This document shows, piece after piece, positions 36,401 to 39,380 of a DNA stretch of 64,000 nucleotides. The stretch's first letter is position 1, and the number at the start of each line of letters is the position of its first letter. This DNA comes from Strigamia acuminata (Eukaryota; Arthropoda; Chilopoda; Geophilomorpha; Linotaeniidae), in the NCBI GenBank assembly GCA_949358305.1, contig OX442314.1, forward strand, positions 26,211,118 to 26,275,117, in the 5' to 3' direction. The notes below the pieces were generated by a model, which worked only from the letters and a program-made list of their open reading frames with translations, had not been told where the DNA came from and made no database searches. Made by a program: the position numbers and the translations under genes.

Positions 36401-37524
36401 AAGAACAATTTTGTAGCAATTATTGTTTTTTTTTTGAGCAAACAATAACAGTAATGATCATCACTACAGCTATTATTTGGGCTAATTTATTTACACTTGA
36501 ATTTACACAGAAATTTATTTTTAAACTAAAAAATTGGGGCGTTTAACTTGACATGTTGCACTGGTCGTTTAGTGCAAATGACTTTTCGCATGCACCTAGT
36601 GTTGTGAATAAATGCCGCGGCTCTTATTCGAAGAAATATGATGTTTGTCATAAAAGACGCAGTAGAAAGTTTAGTTTTCTTTGCTGCAATATACACTAAT
36701 ACTTATAATCTTGTAGAATCTAGAAACTGAAATATCAATTGTGTACTGTTATTTTTTCCAGATCTACCTACGACCATACGGAGCAAAAATCTATTCAATT
36801 CTTGCTAGTGCAAGAAATATCAGAATTAAAACGTACTCGATTTACACATATAAAGTATTTCAAGTATGTGCCAAACGAATATATTAATTTACATTCGTTA
36901 AATTACTTCAAATGTAATTCTATCTCAGAATATTCGATTAAACTCAAAATTACGCCCATGTATGGAGAAAGTGAAATACGAGAAATGCCACACGGACTGT
37001 TATAAGAAAAAGTTTCTGAAGTCTATAAAGTGCAAGTATGAGTTATTTAGAAGTTTTCAAACAGTTAGATAATAGTAAAATAGACGTTTTTTGTGTCCCG
37101 CATAATTCACTTGAATTTATAATTTTTTAGACTACCATTCATGAATGAGACAAATGAGGAGCCATGCAACAATACCGAAGATGCAAAAGCATCATTGTTC
37201 ACATTCAAAAACATTTCTCTGCAAACGGATGTCAAATCCGAATGCGGTTGCCATCCATCGTGCGAGGAGCAAGCCTACGAAACAGTGGTTTTCTACCAAC
37301 ATCCTGAAGCATTGCCATTCCCCATTGTAAATATTGTTCCCCTGAATAATATAATCGAAAAATTTACTGAAATTTGGTCTTACAGCATTGTTGCACTTTT
37401 CTGCGATATAGGCAATGCCTTTGCTCTAATGATTGGTCTTTCTATTCTTGCGATCCCACAACTAATGTTGGGATTTTACTCTAACTTAACATACTATTAC
37501 AAAATATTTAACAAACATGTTTAG
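2954..37524 (+). CDS. Two-unit (tandem-fused) DEG/ENaC sodium channel gene, 12 exons
   Basis: Proposed join: 2954-3457, 7234-7357, 21783-21859, 28301-28390, 29027-29133, 29184-29368, 31387-32081, 33476-33551, 33605-33693, 36762-36854, 36929-37035, 37131-37524. All introns are GT-AG and the phases agree throughout, giving about 846 residues. DEG/ENaC proteins are trimeric cation channels with two membrane helices and a Cys-rich ectodomain. Here two such units are joined. Unit 1 has TM1 near residues 55-78 and TM2 near 398-430 with a GYS selectivity motif. Unit 2 has TM1 near 479-504 and TM2 close to the C-terminus with GLS. Both units carry the family's C-x3-C hinge before a Cys and the CxCxxxC block. 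The Gly-Ser motifs after a DFGG or DIGN helix start are typical of the family. The usual N-terminal His-Gly gating motif is missing in both units. The start ATG is the first in the exon's frame; an upstream exon cannot be excluded. Large introns are full of transposons. Confidence 0.82.
3493..4406. mobile_element. Nonautonomous element with CAGGGGCRGATC ends, intron 1
   Basis: It starts with CAGGGGCAGATCTA and ends with TAGATCCGCCCCTG; both sides also share AAGCCCAGGG near the ends. A second copy of the right end is seen at about 21,254-21,269. It is interrupted by the palindromic MITE 3,583-4,337. No ORF. Confidence 0.6.
3583..4337. mobile_element. Palindromic foldback MITE, TA target site
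   Basis: The arms (3,583 to about 3,850 and about 4,075-4,337) are long inverted copies. The outer end reads TACAGGGTATCCCAAATG on the left and the complement of CATTTGGGACACCCTGTA on the right. Shared inner blocks include AGTGAGGGCATTTCAAAAAT. No coding capacity. Confidence 0.8.
4407..4758. other. Intron 1 sequence without recognised content
   Basis: AT-rich intronic DNA between two mobile elements; no TIR, tandem repeat or exon-like signal seen. Confidence 0.4.
4767..4920. mobile_element. Short hAT-type MITE with 8-bp target duplication
   Basis: It is flanked by CCTTATAC on both sides (4,759-4,766 and 4,921-4,928). The ends AGGACTGGACTGG and CCAGTTCAGCACTGT are imperfect inverted repeats. 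The interior is rich in GGGCCAC. Length and 8-bp duplication fit hAT. Confidence 0.65.
5277..5423 (+). pseudogene. Truncated transposase N-terminus with CENP-B/Psq-like HTH
   Basis: A 48-codon ORF with the pattern K-x-x-I-F-x-A-I-D-N-G-K-K-x-x-I-V-A-D-E-F-x-L-P-R-S-T-I-x-N-I. This is the pipsqueak/CENP-B-type HTH found at the start of pogo/Tigger transposases. The DDE catalytic part is missing, so it is a relic. It lies inside the element whose TIRs are pogo-like, which supports the call. Confidence 0.7.
5477..5902. mobile_element. PIF/Harbinger-type MITE with TTA target duplication
   Basis: The TIRs are GGGGCCGCCCATAAATTACG and its inverted copy, flanked by TTA on both sides. The interior has long G runs (GGGGGGGGG) near both ends. 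No ORF of note. Confidence 0.8.
6299..7013. mobile_element. hAT-like nonautonomous element rich in ACCGGTA
   Basis: The ends are TAGGGTTTCTC and GAGAAACCCTA. ACCGGTATT-type repeats lie near both ends. I found no clean 8-bp target duplication, so the superfamily is tentative. A weak 99-codon ORF (6,703-7,002) is judged random. Confidence 0.55.
7234..7357 (+). CDS. Channel gene exon 2 (unit 1 ectodomain)
   Basis: Acceptor TTTATTTAG and donor CAG|gtacag; phase 0 in, phase 1 out. It encodes about 41 residues with one Cys near the end (ENILCGNA). It corresponds to exon 8 of unit 2, which has the same phases. It is short and has no ATG, so it was found by splice-site and phase logic only. Confidence 0.7.
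8583..8870 (+). repeat. Four tandem copies of a 65-71-bp repeat in the MULE 5' leader
   Basis: The block GGTGTGTTTGTGATAG recurs at 8,616, 8,687, 8,752 and 8,817 (spacing 71, 65, 65). It is followed each time by TTACAGTAATA and CTTGTAACATCTCACTTG. It lies between the TIR and the transposase start, where promoter or transposase-binding repeats are often placed; function is not shown. Confidence 0.85.
8914..12144 (+). CDS. MULE transposase with FAR1, DDE, SWIM, ULP1 protease and PHD domains
   Basis: 1,076 residues from the first ATG (the frame is open 15 nt further up from a TTG). Approximate residues: 20-125 is a FAR1/WRKY-GCM1-like DNA-binding domain ending TH-x-H. From 275 is the MULE transposase core with SMDATYC (Asp about 281), MTDKDF (Asp about 343) and CLFHVLKNFK. 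About 566 is a SWIM zinc finger (CTC...CCHIF). About 775 is an AT-hook-like GRPKG. From 880 to 970 is a ULP1/SENP-type cysteine protease with NHWNVI (His), VYDSL (Asp) and QDNGHDCGLHA (Gln and Cys). From 1,015 is a PHD finger with CYC...CCTC...FHRAC...CDRC. It would bind the TIRs and cut and paste the element in the nucleus. The reading frame is intact. Confidence 0.88.
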   Translation: METEIDELYFPTVEKEFTALSVFNTWNEFADAFEKFCDSTSSPLFVIQSSRSIEKENLRPGVCKLPLSIGYYFCRFECAHAGCNNSTSKGKRPKQQSLKTGCSAHLHVGWDKRKSLFVIRSFDNTHTHEMGSDLYRSYSINRAVRGLGYKIPRLLENTLEDGTSTWAFSKSRSDTEHIKDNTMLLLEHGVTVSAVKNFVKEKGNVSATSKDVHNIRAKLESTNRPPGINDGEKFVSSLRLDKKQDQGMVIATLEVDSEIRVCFFQFSWQRTLFERYPEHISMDATYCLVNCRMPLYIASIVDGNNITIPVAFGLVAAETKENVEFFVATLVERNPCTSTTISFMTDKDFTEISLIEKYFPQAKHELCLFHVLKNFKALVDDQKFPSDKADDAKRLLEQMAYAYELSSFEASFSEFEEKFSNHNIFPLFLDRWYAIRESWSMYSRIQTYNLGNTTNNRIESMNNKIKKVIKRYSYLDIFYLNLKIFLSDLWDKLHMISFNQRLKVTQLRTSAPMSVVSSVASTATPFACYIIVGEYVTSENCKTITNLSNGKFAVNIPPHRISETSESSCTCSLFSMKKLPCCHIFSVRKHLDLEIFDPSLVSQRWTRSYSNESFQEASIVKPDGLVRVTNSSSDTLTESQKFSEAKTQLDALSEKMKSCSSEEFKNRMQFLKEINSLWAENRKVVAVEIISTHDTNCASNPSVNGLENATDSDVNCSEHGVGPEDGSKPDVNNPENGTGSDVNRSEHGICSDADGLENEIIFDVVGRFPDRVKVRGRPKGAILTAIGRKRTLPKPSLRTAKKFKTKLVNPDIDWVEVCSEVQLKQSHLDILLCDDWLDASIMYAATCMTKRDFPMTQGLQRTTFAAYNPPAFTPCNGDFIQICHVNGNHWNVIAGHINDSMIFVDVYDSLYSDINPDNISIASSLVRTIDSSFQMTFRFHDIMKQDNGHDCGLHAIAISLLLCHEENPSNFVFDKARLRSHLIERFSHQDEKFILFPFTRREVYDSPKTTVHDRVMCYCRKKRNTRMVIKCCTCKEDFHRACLVKQNTNVKAIQTKQFICDRCILMTEANVIDISE
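12426..13094. mobile_element. piggyBac-like MITE
   Basis: The ends CACTAGAAAGGTC and GGCCTTTCTAGTG are inverted. The right flank is TTAA (13,095-13,098) and the left flank is TTTA, so the TTAA target site is intact on one side only. The subterminal GCGGTCATTTTGACC is shared at both ends. A GATCC-rich insertion lies inside. No transposase. Confidence 0.6.
12555..12715. repeat. GGATC/GATCC-rich palindromic low-complexity insert
   Basis: Runs of ATCGGATCGGATCGG at the left and CCGATCCGATCCGATCC at the right are inverted around a GCGGATCCGCATCCG core. It is a small palindromic repeat nested in the piggyBac-like MITE. Confidence 0.6.
13223..13521. mobile_element. Palindromic MITE with CCGTACCGCCCCG ends, TA target site
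   Basis: The ends CCGTACCGCCCCGTTTAAAC and its inverted copy are flanked by TA. The interior is rich in CCCGGCGC blocks in both orientations. No ORF of its own. Confidence 0.85.
13596..13995 (+). repeat. 5' LTR of the BEL/Pao element
   Basis: 400 bp, starts TGTAAAATCC and ends GTCTCGAAA; equal to the 3' copy at 19,321-19,720. Confidence 0.93.
13997..14014 (+). promoter_or_regulatory. Primer-binding site of the BEL/Pao element
   Basis: TGGTGCCGAAACCCGGGA begins 1 nt after the 5' LTR. The leading TGG pairs with a tRNA CCA end, and this TGGTGCCGAAACCCGGG type is characteristic of BEL/Pao elements. I did not assign the tRNA. Confidence 0.8.
14083..19296 (+). CDS. BEL/Pao Gag-Pol polyprotein
   Basis: 1,737 residues in one unbroken frame. 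The gag part has a coiled N-terminus and the DUF1759-type region (KFSGDPLEWDDFW, about residue 140). A zinc knuckle CFKCLKKGHTSKTC lies near 380. The aspartic protease is near 460 with D-P-G-S (DUF1758 type). Reverse transcriptase carries FYVDDLLDS (YVDD near 882). RNase H starts FCDASPKAYG (near 1,063). The integrase has an H2C2 finger (H...H...CITC, near 1,370-1,400), first Asp in GVDFAGP (about 1,440), second in YSDNAKTF (about 1,498), Glu in WERLVKT (about 1,549), and the C-terminal domain typical of BEL elements. Length and order match intact family members; no stop or frameshift was found. Confidence 0.95.
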   Translation: MAEDLNVIKSQRTVARRMTTATITKAKTILAAIPQNELELKKIKANLKAKSAELKALDGKILAALVDDDEIDQEITQCETNYNEKIIDCEVELEEALKKMNALAIAPPLAPITNNYHGTVNAPHETTMRLPKYEAIKFSGDPLEWDDFWGNFEISIDSKPNITNKSKLVYLKSYLDGEAALVLKGLPPTDENYPVAKELLIERYGRSDVILSAHMRALMKMQPVKDILDPVPLQKLYDRCESHVRGLLASKMNTEAIDATACPLILGLVPKQISLDFSRQHPDGKYKAKDLLDMIRAELIHHSKIDSFQDLHRTKDQEKSGKAEKQDTEKTFRKNNDRVPSARVLSTMIANCMFCSKTHERDGCSTTAAERKEYVVKNGRCFKCLKKGHTSKTCSYRITCKICQRNHNPLVCDGARKTVNESLTTHVATCAELSAFVPPPAAALASIFVRVVHQSKEAIVQCLLDPGSQTTFVLSSLAKDLGLQSKGTENLSVLTFGSQVSQSAKRERFELNLCNVDDKNKSLTVTAIETPWITRPIKTELQAGLRAALARNNIVINFEQYTNFDVFCLIGADNIAKILTGRLEKFEEDLVAIETIFGWALMGSSPNVTTLSTMVTRVFNVRLDDRLDDHLKQFWELEAIGIRHESIDESPTDRNTCTKRFRELVTREDGRYVVPLPWLVDASQLNNNFEVAKRRFWHLVRKFKKNPGFYQAYKKIFDDQLKNDIIEEVKVQDPEHSYFMPHRAVVREDRATTKIRIVFDASSKGKNELSLNDCLDSGPNLLPEILKLLVLFRRELVAYISDIEKAFLQLLLRLCDRNFVSFLWVPENWDGLEFLVPRIMRQKRVTFGVSSSPYSLNDTIQMHLDEMENLYPDTVKQIREKFYVDDLLDSMRAENQVLTVFYEARKLMMDAHLPLRKWHSNSPRLREIFAKEIPEDEEIIAAENGQTTVLGLIWNYETDRLQLEIGEWAEKKPESGQGSKRAIVQAVAKIYDPLGFASPFAIVGKLMFQELWSRKIDWDVPLPPDIAKRWCEWYEQVTTLRTISVKRPYSPNLSDNSQQEIHLFCDASPKAYGVVVYVRTETNGTVDVSLCMSKSRVAPLKPLTLPKLELMSALLSSRVAVKLRVLEIKKMHCWTDSSITYFWIQQQQKKTNPFIANRVREIRTNTDVESWRHCPGRVNPADKLTRGMEAVKLVDDNEWWQGPEWLRKGEEHWPQEISAELETQLEEFEENCTSVNATRSAEKMEPIFALENYSSWTRVVRITAWMLRFIRNSRKNQSIVGPLKTEEIEAAETYWFRHAQRSRFAEELDCVQSAVKLNRESPLSQVELIIDEREVLRINSRIRDHIGSKNFIYPVVLDADSPMTKLIIRDCHLRALHGGLGDTLAEFRSRFWTRRARKTIKSYVSKCITCRRVNSKLMTQAIGLLPSDRINRAAPFQIIGVDFAGPLYMRSGEKCYIALFTCAVVRAVHLELVSDLTTEKFILAFKRLISRRGIPSIVYSDNAKTFKRAEKDLALFINGFAGEEFQGFLSHNKIQWKFIVELAPWWGGFWERLVKTVKLSLKKVLGRSSLCFEGLTTVLTEVEAIINSRPITYVTDDPTEQEPLSPSHFLIGTRISSLPDIYNSEHHVDISKRTELVKRWKLRQRFTNLLWRRWSHEYLVELREFRRVRASKEICVNDLVLVQEQGQPRMTWKTAKITKTFDGRDGKIRSCEMMLPGGKTLRRPVQRLCSLEVADDN
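19321..19720 (+). repeat. 3' LTR of the BEL/Pao element
   Basis: 400 bp, same sequence by eye as the 5' LTR, preceded by TTTTTTCCCCCGGCAA and followed by the GTTAG duplication. Confidence 0.93.
20150..20530. other. Intron 2 sequence without recognised content
   Basis: Between the end of a nested MITE and the next MITE; no ORF, TIR or tandem repeat seen. Confidence 0.4.
20531..20933. mobile_element. TATACTC foldback MITE, copy A
   Basis: The left arm reads TATACTCCAAACCGGTACAA, then CGTTGTCCTAACTCCCATTGG. The right arm is its near-exact inverse ending ...GGTTTGGAGAATA. The core CCGGTGTAGTGGAACAAAAAAG is shared with copies B and C, but the arm sequence is not. Confidence 0.75.
20934..21292. 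other. Intron 2 remnant with a CCTAA-containing repeat end
   Basis: No gene. About 21,200-21,270 holds CCTAACGTGGGTCCACC and the end TAGATCCGCCCCTG, matching the right end of the element at 3,493-4,406. It is probably a fragment of that family. Confidence 0.45.
21293..21551. mobile_element. MITE with CTGTATTTTACC ends and GCCGCGGCT repeats
   Basis: The inverted ends CTGTATTTTACC and GGTAAAATACAG are flanked by TA. Inside are repeated blocks of GAGCCGCGGCTCTTATT and TTCGGGGGCGGCT. Fragments with the same GCCGCGGCTCTTATTCG block occur at about 36,617 and about 35,390. Confidence 0.75.
21783..21859 (+). CDS. Channel gene exon 3 (unit 1 ectodomain)
   Basis: A pyrimidine-rich acceptor TTTTTCTTTCAAG and donor GCT|gtaaga. 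Phase 1 in, phase 0 out; 26 codons after joining, with a G-S-C motif (RKNGSCVMPM) resembling the family's G-x-C segment. It is the only reading that links exon 2 (phase 1 end) to exon 4 (phase 0 start). A Tc1 element begins only 28 bp downstream of its end. Confidence 0.7.
22947..22960 (+). promoter_or_regulatory. Copia primer-binding site (initiator-Met-tRNA type)
   Basis: TGGTAGCAGAGGAC lies two bases after the 5' LTR. It resembles the TGGTATCAGAGC half-tRNA primer site of Copia elements, with changes. Confidence 0.65.
23039..27152 (+). pseudogene. Copia Gag-Pol with several frameshifts and a stop
   Basis: 23,039-about 24,560 encodes gag, a zinc knuckle (CFNCHKKEHFARDC), the protease (WLIESGATSHM) and the start of the integrase (HQRLGHPN...CTECIKAKM). 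The frame then shifts near 24,560 and again near 24,680. It continues to 26,034 with the integrase core (RTDNGGEF, NGVAERTNR) and the start of RT (ARLVAVG). There is a shift near 26,005 and a TGA at about 26,105. RT resumes with VYVDDLVTAS (26,117-26,419), a further shift follows near 26,415, and the last part (to 27,152) has RNase H with the family's C-terminal ADVLTKPL. At least four frame breaks and one stop make this copy non-functional. An E/P-rich spacer lies around 25,370-25,500. Confidence 0.9.
28301..28390 (+). CDS. Channel gene exon 4 (unit 1 ectodomain)
   Basis: Acceptor TTTCCTAG and donor AGA|gtaaga; phase 0 to 0, 30 codons. It contains LRPGIEAQVQLRLRR, which resembles the L-x-PG-beta-strand segment of DEG/ENaC ectodomains. 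It starts 57 bp after the end of the Tc1 element. Confidence 0.75.
28481..28920. mobile_element. TATACTC foldback MITE, copy B (intron 4)
   Basis: The ends TATACTCTAGTTGCAGTC and GACTGCAACTAGAGTATA are exact inverses, and the arms continue inverted for about 50 bp to the CCCATTGGTC block. The core ACTGGTGTAGTG with ACCAGAATTGCATTAC is shared with copies A and C. It makes up most of the 636-bp intron 4. Confidence 0.85.
29027..29133 (+). CDS. Channel gene exon 5 (unit 1 Cys-rich ectodomain)
   Basis: Acceptor TTTGCAG and donor CAG|gtgaga; phase 0 in, phase 2 out, 107 nt. It holds C...KCYEACLAE...LAC, the Cys pattern before the family's thumb region. Exon 11 of unit 2 is also exactly 107 nt with the same phases and Cys spacing. 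Confidence 0.82.
29184..29368 (+). CDS. Channel gene exon 6 (unit 1 thumb and pre-TM2 Cys block)
   Basis: It is separated from exon 5 by a 50-bp intron. Phase 2 in, phase 1 out. It begins R-LPYMF, as exon 12 begins K-LPFMN, and carries LDCRCLKPCQKYVVF. That is the CxCxxxC...Y block that precedes the final beta strand and TM2 in DEG/ENaC channels. Confidence 0.82.
29662..30338. mobile_element. TATACTC foldback MITE, copy D (intron 6), split by a hAT element
   Basis: The left end TATACTCAAAACCACCACAA and, after removing the hAT insertion, the right end CCACAACG-type arm closing with GAGTATA are inverted. The interior is shorter and more diverged than in A-C, though CACCAGTG/CTACTACGTGG-like blocks recall the core. 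Confidence 0.65.
29870..30326. mobile_element. Nonautonomous hAT element filled with GGACCGC repeats
   Basis: The inverted ends CAGTGTTGTGCGCGG and CCGCGCACAACACTG are flanked by the 8-bp duplication GTTTTGAG. The interior is dense in GGACCGC and CGCGGTCC blocks in both orientations. ORFs read through it are repeat artefacts. Confidence 0.85.
30661..30752. repeat. Three tandem copies of a 30-bp repeat
   Basis: The unit CACTTAAAAATCAACAGAAT plus GCACAGAAAA occurs at 30,661, 30,691 and (29 bp) 30,721. Confidence 0.85.
30755..30912. mobile_element. Near-perfect 158-bp palindromic MITE
   Basis: It starts GGTGCATTCAATAAGTC and ends GACTTATTGAATGCACC. The two halves are almost exact inverses around an ACATGT centre. 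Related ends occur at 35,554-36,003 and 36,010-36,595. Confidence 0.85.
30913..31386. other. Intron 6 end without recognised content
   Basis: AT-rich intron DNA up to the exon 7 acceptor. No TIR or repeat seen. Confidence 0.4.
31387..32081 (+). CDS. Channel gene exon 7: fusion exon with TM2 of unit 1 and TM1 of unit 2
   Basis: One open exon of 695 nt (phase 1 in, phase 0 out, AAAG|gtgtgt). In exon residues, 36-68 are the TM2 helix with FIVDFGGNLGFSLGYSLLSL and the GYS selectivity motif. Residues 72-115 are a charged cytosolic linker (INPIRG...KTRREITKQ...KKNKFQRK). Residues 117-142 are a new TM1, followed by LSEPIRLVVDVVE and YWPNLIAC, which resembles the FPxxTxC motif after TM1. There is no stop and no internal splice signal strong enough to suggest two genes. 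This exon is the direct proof of the fusion. Confidence 0.9.
32192..32623. mobile_element. TATACTC foldback MITE, copy C (intron 7)
   Basis: The ends TATACTCTTGTTGAACTC and GAGTTCAACAAGAGTACAAG are inverted, and the arms continue through GGCTCCAAAATTTCATTGG. The core ACTGGTGTAGTGATCC with ACCAGAATTGCAATACA matches copy B, including the shared ACAGACATTGTAATCGATT block. Confidence 0.85.
32624..33475. other. Intron 7 sequence without recognised content
   Basis: 850 bp of AT-rich DNA; I saw no TIR, tandem repeat or exon-like ORF. Confidence 0.4.
33476..33551 (+). CDS. Channel gene exon 8 (unit 2 ectodomain)
   Basis: Acceptor TTGCTTTTCAG and donor TTC|gtaagt; only phase 0 is open. It ends in phase 1, as does exon 2 of unit 1, and contains MPTGTCYESH, matching the family's G-x-C-Y segment. 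Confidence 0.75.
33605..33693 (+). CDS. Channel gene exon 9 (unit 2 ectodomain)
   Basis: It follows a 53-bp intron; acceptor TTCCGTCTTAG and donor CAG|gtaatt; phase 1 in, phase 0 out, like exon 3. It encodes 30 residues with one Cys (NNDCDKDVYQ). Confidence 0.72.
34081..34150 (+). repeat. tRNA-Ser-like SINE head (mirrored at 34,328-34,392)
   Basis: It shows an A-box-like TGGTCCAGTGG followed by TTAAGGCAATGGACTAGC, as in tRNA-Ser, and a B-box GGTTCAAATTC. The spacing is as in a tRNA and the anticodon position would read GCT. Acceptor-stem pairing is poor, so it is a tRNA-derived SINE or relic and not a working tRNA gene. An inverted copy lies in the other arm. Confidence 0.65.
34538..35151. 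mobile_element. MITE with CCGTCTTCCCTCGAAC ends, TA target site
   Basis: The ends CCGTCTTCCCTCGAACATAA and its inverse are flanked by TA, and it splits a block of the palindrome arm that is intact on the other side. ACGTCATGACGT repeats occur near both ends; the interior has repeated ACACGAATTG. Confidence 0.88.
35554..36003. mobile_element. MITE with GGTGCATTC-type ends, copy next to a second
   Basis: The left end GGCGCATTTAATTA and right end TATTGAATGCACC are imperfect inverses. The family resembles the 158-bp palindrome at 30,755. The interior shows no ORF. Confidence 0.5.
36010..36595. mobile_element. MITE with GGTGCATTC ends
   Basis: The left end GGTGCATTCAAAAATTC and right end TTTTCGCATGCACC are imperfect inverses, lying only 6 bp after the previous element. 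The interior has AACGAGTTTTCTCG-type palindromic blocks. No ORF. Confidence 0.5.
36762..36854 (+). CDS. Channel gene exon 10 (unit 2 ectodomain)
   Basis: Acceptor ATTTTTTCCAG and donor AAA|gtattt; phase 0 to 0, 31 codons, like exon 4. It contains IYLRPYGAKIYS, comparable with LRPGIEAQVQ of unit 1. The donor is weaker than the others. An alternative long ORF across 36,739-37,005 in another frame was rejected. Confidence 0.65.
36929..37035 (+). CDS. Channel gene exon 11 (unit 2 Cys-rich ectodomain)
   Basis: It follows a 74-bp intron; acceptor TATCTCAG and donor CAA|gtatga; phase 0 in, phase 2 out, 107 nt exactly as exon 5. It contains C...YEKCHTDCYKKK...IKC, which aligns by Cys position with exon 5. 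Confidence 0.8.
37131..37524 (+). CDS. Channel gene exon 12: unit 2 thumb, TM2 and C-terminus
   Basis: Acceptor AATTTTTTAG, phase 2 in. It starts K-LPFMN and has CGCHPSCEEQAYETVVF (CxCxxxC...Y block). A TM2 segment with ALFCDIGNAFALMIGLSIL (GLS selectivity motif) follows, then a very short C-terminal tail and TAG stop. Unit 1 has an intron between the thumb and TM2 (exon 6 to exon 7); unit 2 does not. Confidence 0.85.
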
Positions 37525-37610
37525 CTTTGTGTAAATCAGAAATGAGTGTAACGTAAACATCAAAACGATTTGTATTATGTAAATTATGATAGGTTAATGT
37601 CACTTTAGAT

Positions 37611-37975
37611 TATTATACTCTTATTTTATCTTACTGGAAAACTATACTCTTATTCTATCTTATCTTATACTGTTATTATATCTTATCTTACACTGTTATT
37701 GTATCTTATAATATACTCTTCATTACTTATCTTATAATATACTCTTCATATCTTATATTATACTCCTATTCTATCTTATCTTATCTTATACTCTTATTCT
37801 ATCTTATCTTATACTGTTATTGTATCTTATCTTATACTGTTATTGTATCTTATAATATACTCTTCATTACTTATCTTATAATATACTCTTCATATCTTAT
37901 CTTATCCTCTTATCTTATCTTATCCTCTTATCTTATCCTCTTATGTTATCTTATATTATACTCTTATATCTTTCT
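37611..37975. repeat. TATACTCTTATTCTATCTTATCT minisatellite
   Basis: About 365 bp of imperfect repeats of TATACTCTTATTCTATCTTA and TATACTGTTATTGTATCTTA units, 90-200 bp past the channel stop codon. It probably lies in or next to the 3' UTR. Confidence 0.85.
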
Positions 37976-38772
37976 CAGATAGCAATTCACTACTTAATAA
38001 CATCGTACAATTTTAATCAATATTTTGCAATTTAAAAAAAATGTGTGGAGAATTAATGTGACTGAATGTAATGTTGTTGTTATTGTTAGTTTATATTTTG
38101 ACAATTATTGGTAGTACTATGTACTATGGAGTTGAAAACCAAATGGCTAAACAGAGTGATAATGTTGAGAAATCCTGATTTCTGGATGTGTTCAACTATT
38201 TGGCTTGTCTACTAACAAGTGTTTCCGGATGAACTTGGTTTGTAATGTGTACTTGACTTATTCTGTCACTCATATCTAGATGTTACACGATATATTTTAT
38301 AAATCATGTTTAGTTTATTTATTGCTTGTTTGTGGCAGAGTTGCCAAAGATTTGTCCTGTACTTTATGTACTTTATTTATAGCACATTTGTAATGCCAAA
38401 TATCCTTGTTACCTTGTTTTGTAATCTTGGACCCAGGTGGTCACATGTAGATTTTACATCCTGCACAAATGAATTAAAATGGCTGCAAGAACAAAGCCTG
38501 CTATTTTCAGTATAAACTCACCACATATGGCCCGAAAATTCCACACTTACTCACGACACAAATTAATTCATAATACAGGTATGTAACTTTAGTTACACTA
38601 TATTTATATCACGAAACTAACCATGCGCTTGATGCCAGTCACAAAAAAAATGGATGCTGTCTATTTTCCAAACATGTGACAACTTTGTTTATTAAACACT
38701 TATACAACACAGCAACATTTAATATAAATGAAATATTCAAAATATAAATTTTCATATTTAAAAATTTATACT
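37976..38772. other. Region downstream of the channel gene without recognised content
   Basis: No convincing ORF, TIR or repeat. The 38,306-38,515 ORF is hydrophobic and short, with no recognisable domain. No clear AATAAA signal was found close to the channel stop. Confidence 0.4.
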
Positions 38773-39380
38773 AAGGGGTTTCATTAAATGAGTGATTACT
38801 TGATTACTTTGATTACTTTGATTAGTTGATTATTTGATGTATCATGTGATTGGATTCAACCAATCCTGAGAATAATCATTTCATCAAATAAGCAACTAAT
38901 CAAGTAATCAAGTAATCATCCCAAACCATGATTTTCTGCTGACTTGGGCGATTATGAGTGCTCTCTCAACTCAAAACAACATGGCGGCGCCACACCCGCT
39001 TCAGCTACACAAGGTCATAATTTAACAAAGTCTGCTCAGTTTAGGTTAAAATAAACACAAAAAACAAGTTAGGGAGTTGCAATTGTTACTTGTAGCAACT
39101 TTTTTCAAACAATTGGTTAGTATCTAGGTTACAGTTTAAACAATTCCGCCCATCGGAACAATCTACATGTTACGGTTGCTCGCATCACCTTTTCAGGTTG
39201 CCTATGCACATTTGCACAGAAAGTCATGTGACCAACACAGAAAGTCATGTGACCTTCACATAATCACACATACTAATAATCACATAATCAGATTTTTTGT
39301 TGGGCCTTCAATAATTGACTGATTATGATTATTTCAATAATCAAAGTAATCAACTAATCACTCATTTAATGAAACCCCTT
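38773..39380. mobile_element. MITE with AAGGGGTTTCATTAAATGAG ends
   Basis: The ends AAGGGGTTTCATTAAATGAG and its inverse (to 39,380) enclose 608 bp. Subterminal GATTACTT/AAGTAATC blocks are plentiful. With the Harbinger element removed, ACT flanks both sides, a possible 3-bp duplication. Confidence 0.75.

Noticed and set aside
36739-37005. An 88-codon ORF as a channel exon in its own frame
   Set aside because: It reads across two real exons in the wrong frame. Splitting it at AAA|gtattt and TATCTCAG|AAT gives phases and Cys spacing equal to unit 1, and the ORF itself has no channel motif.
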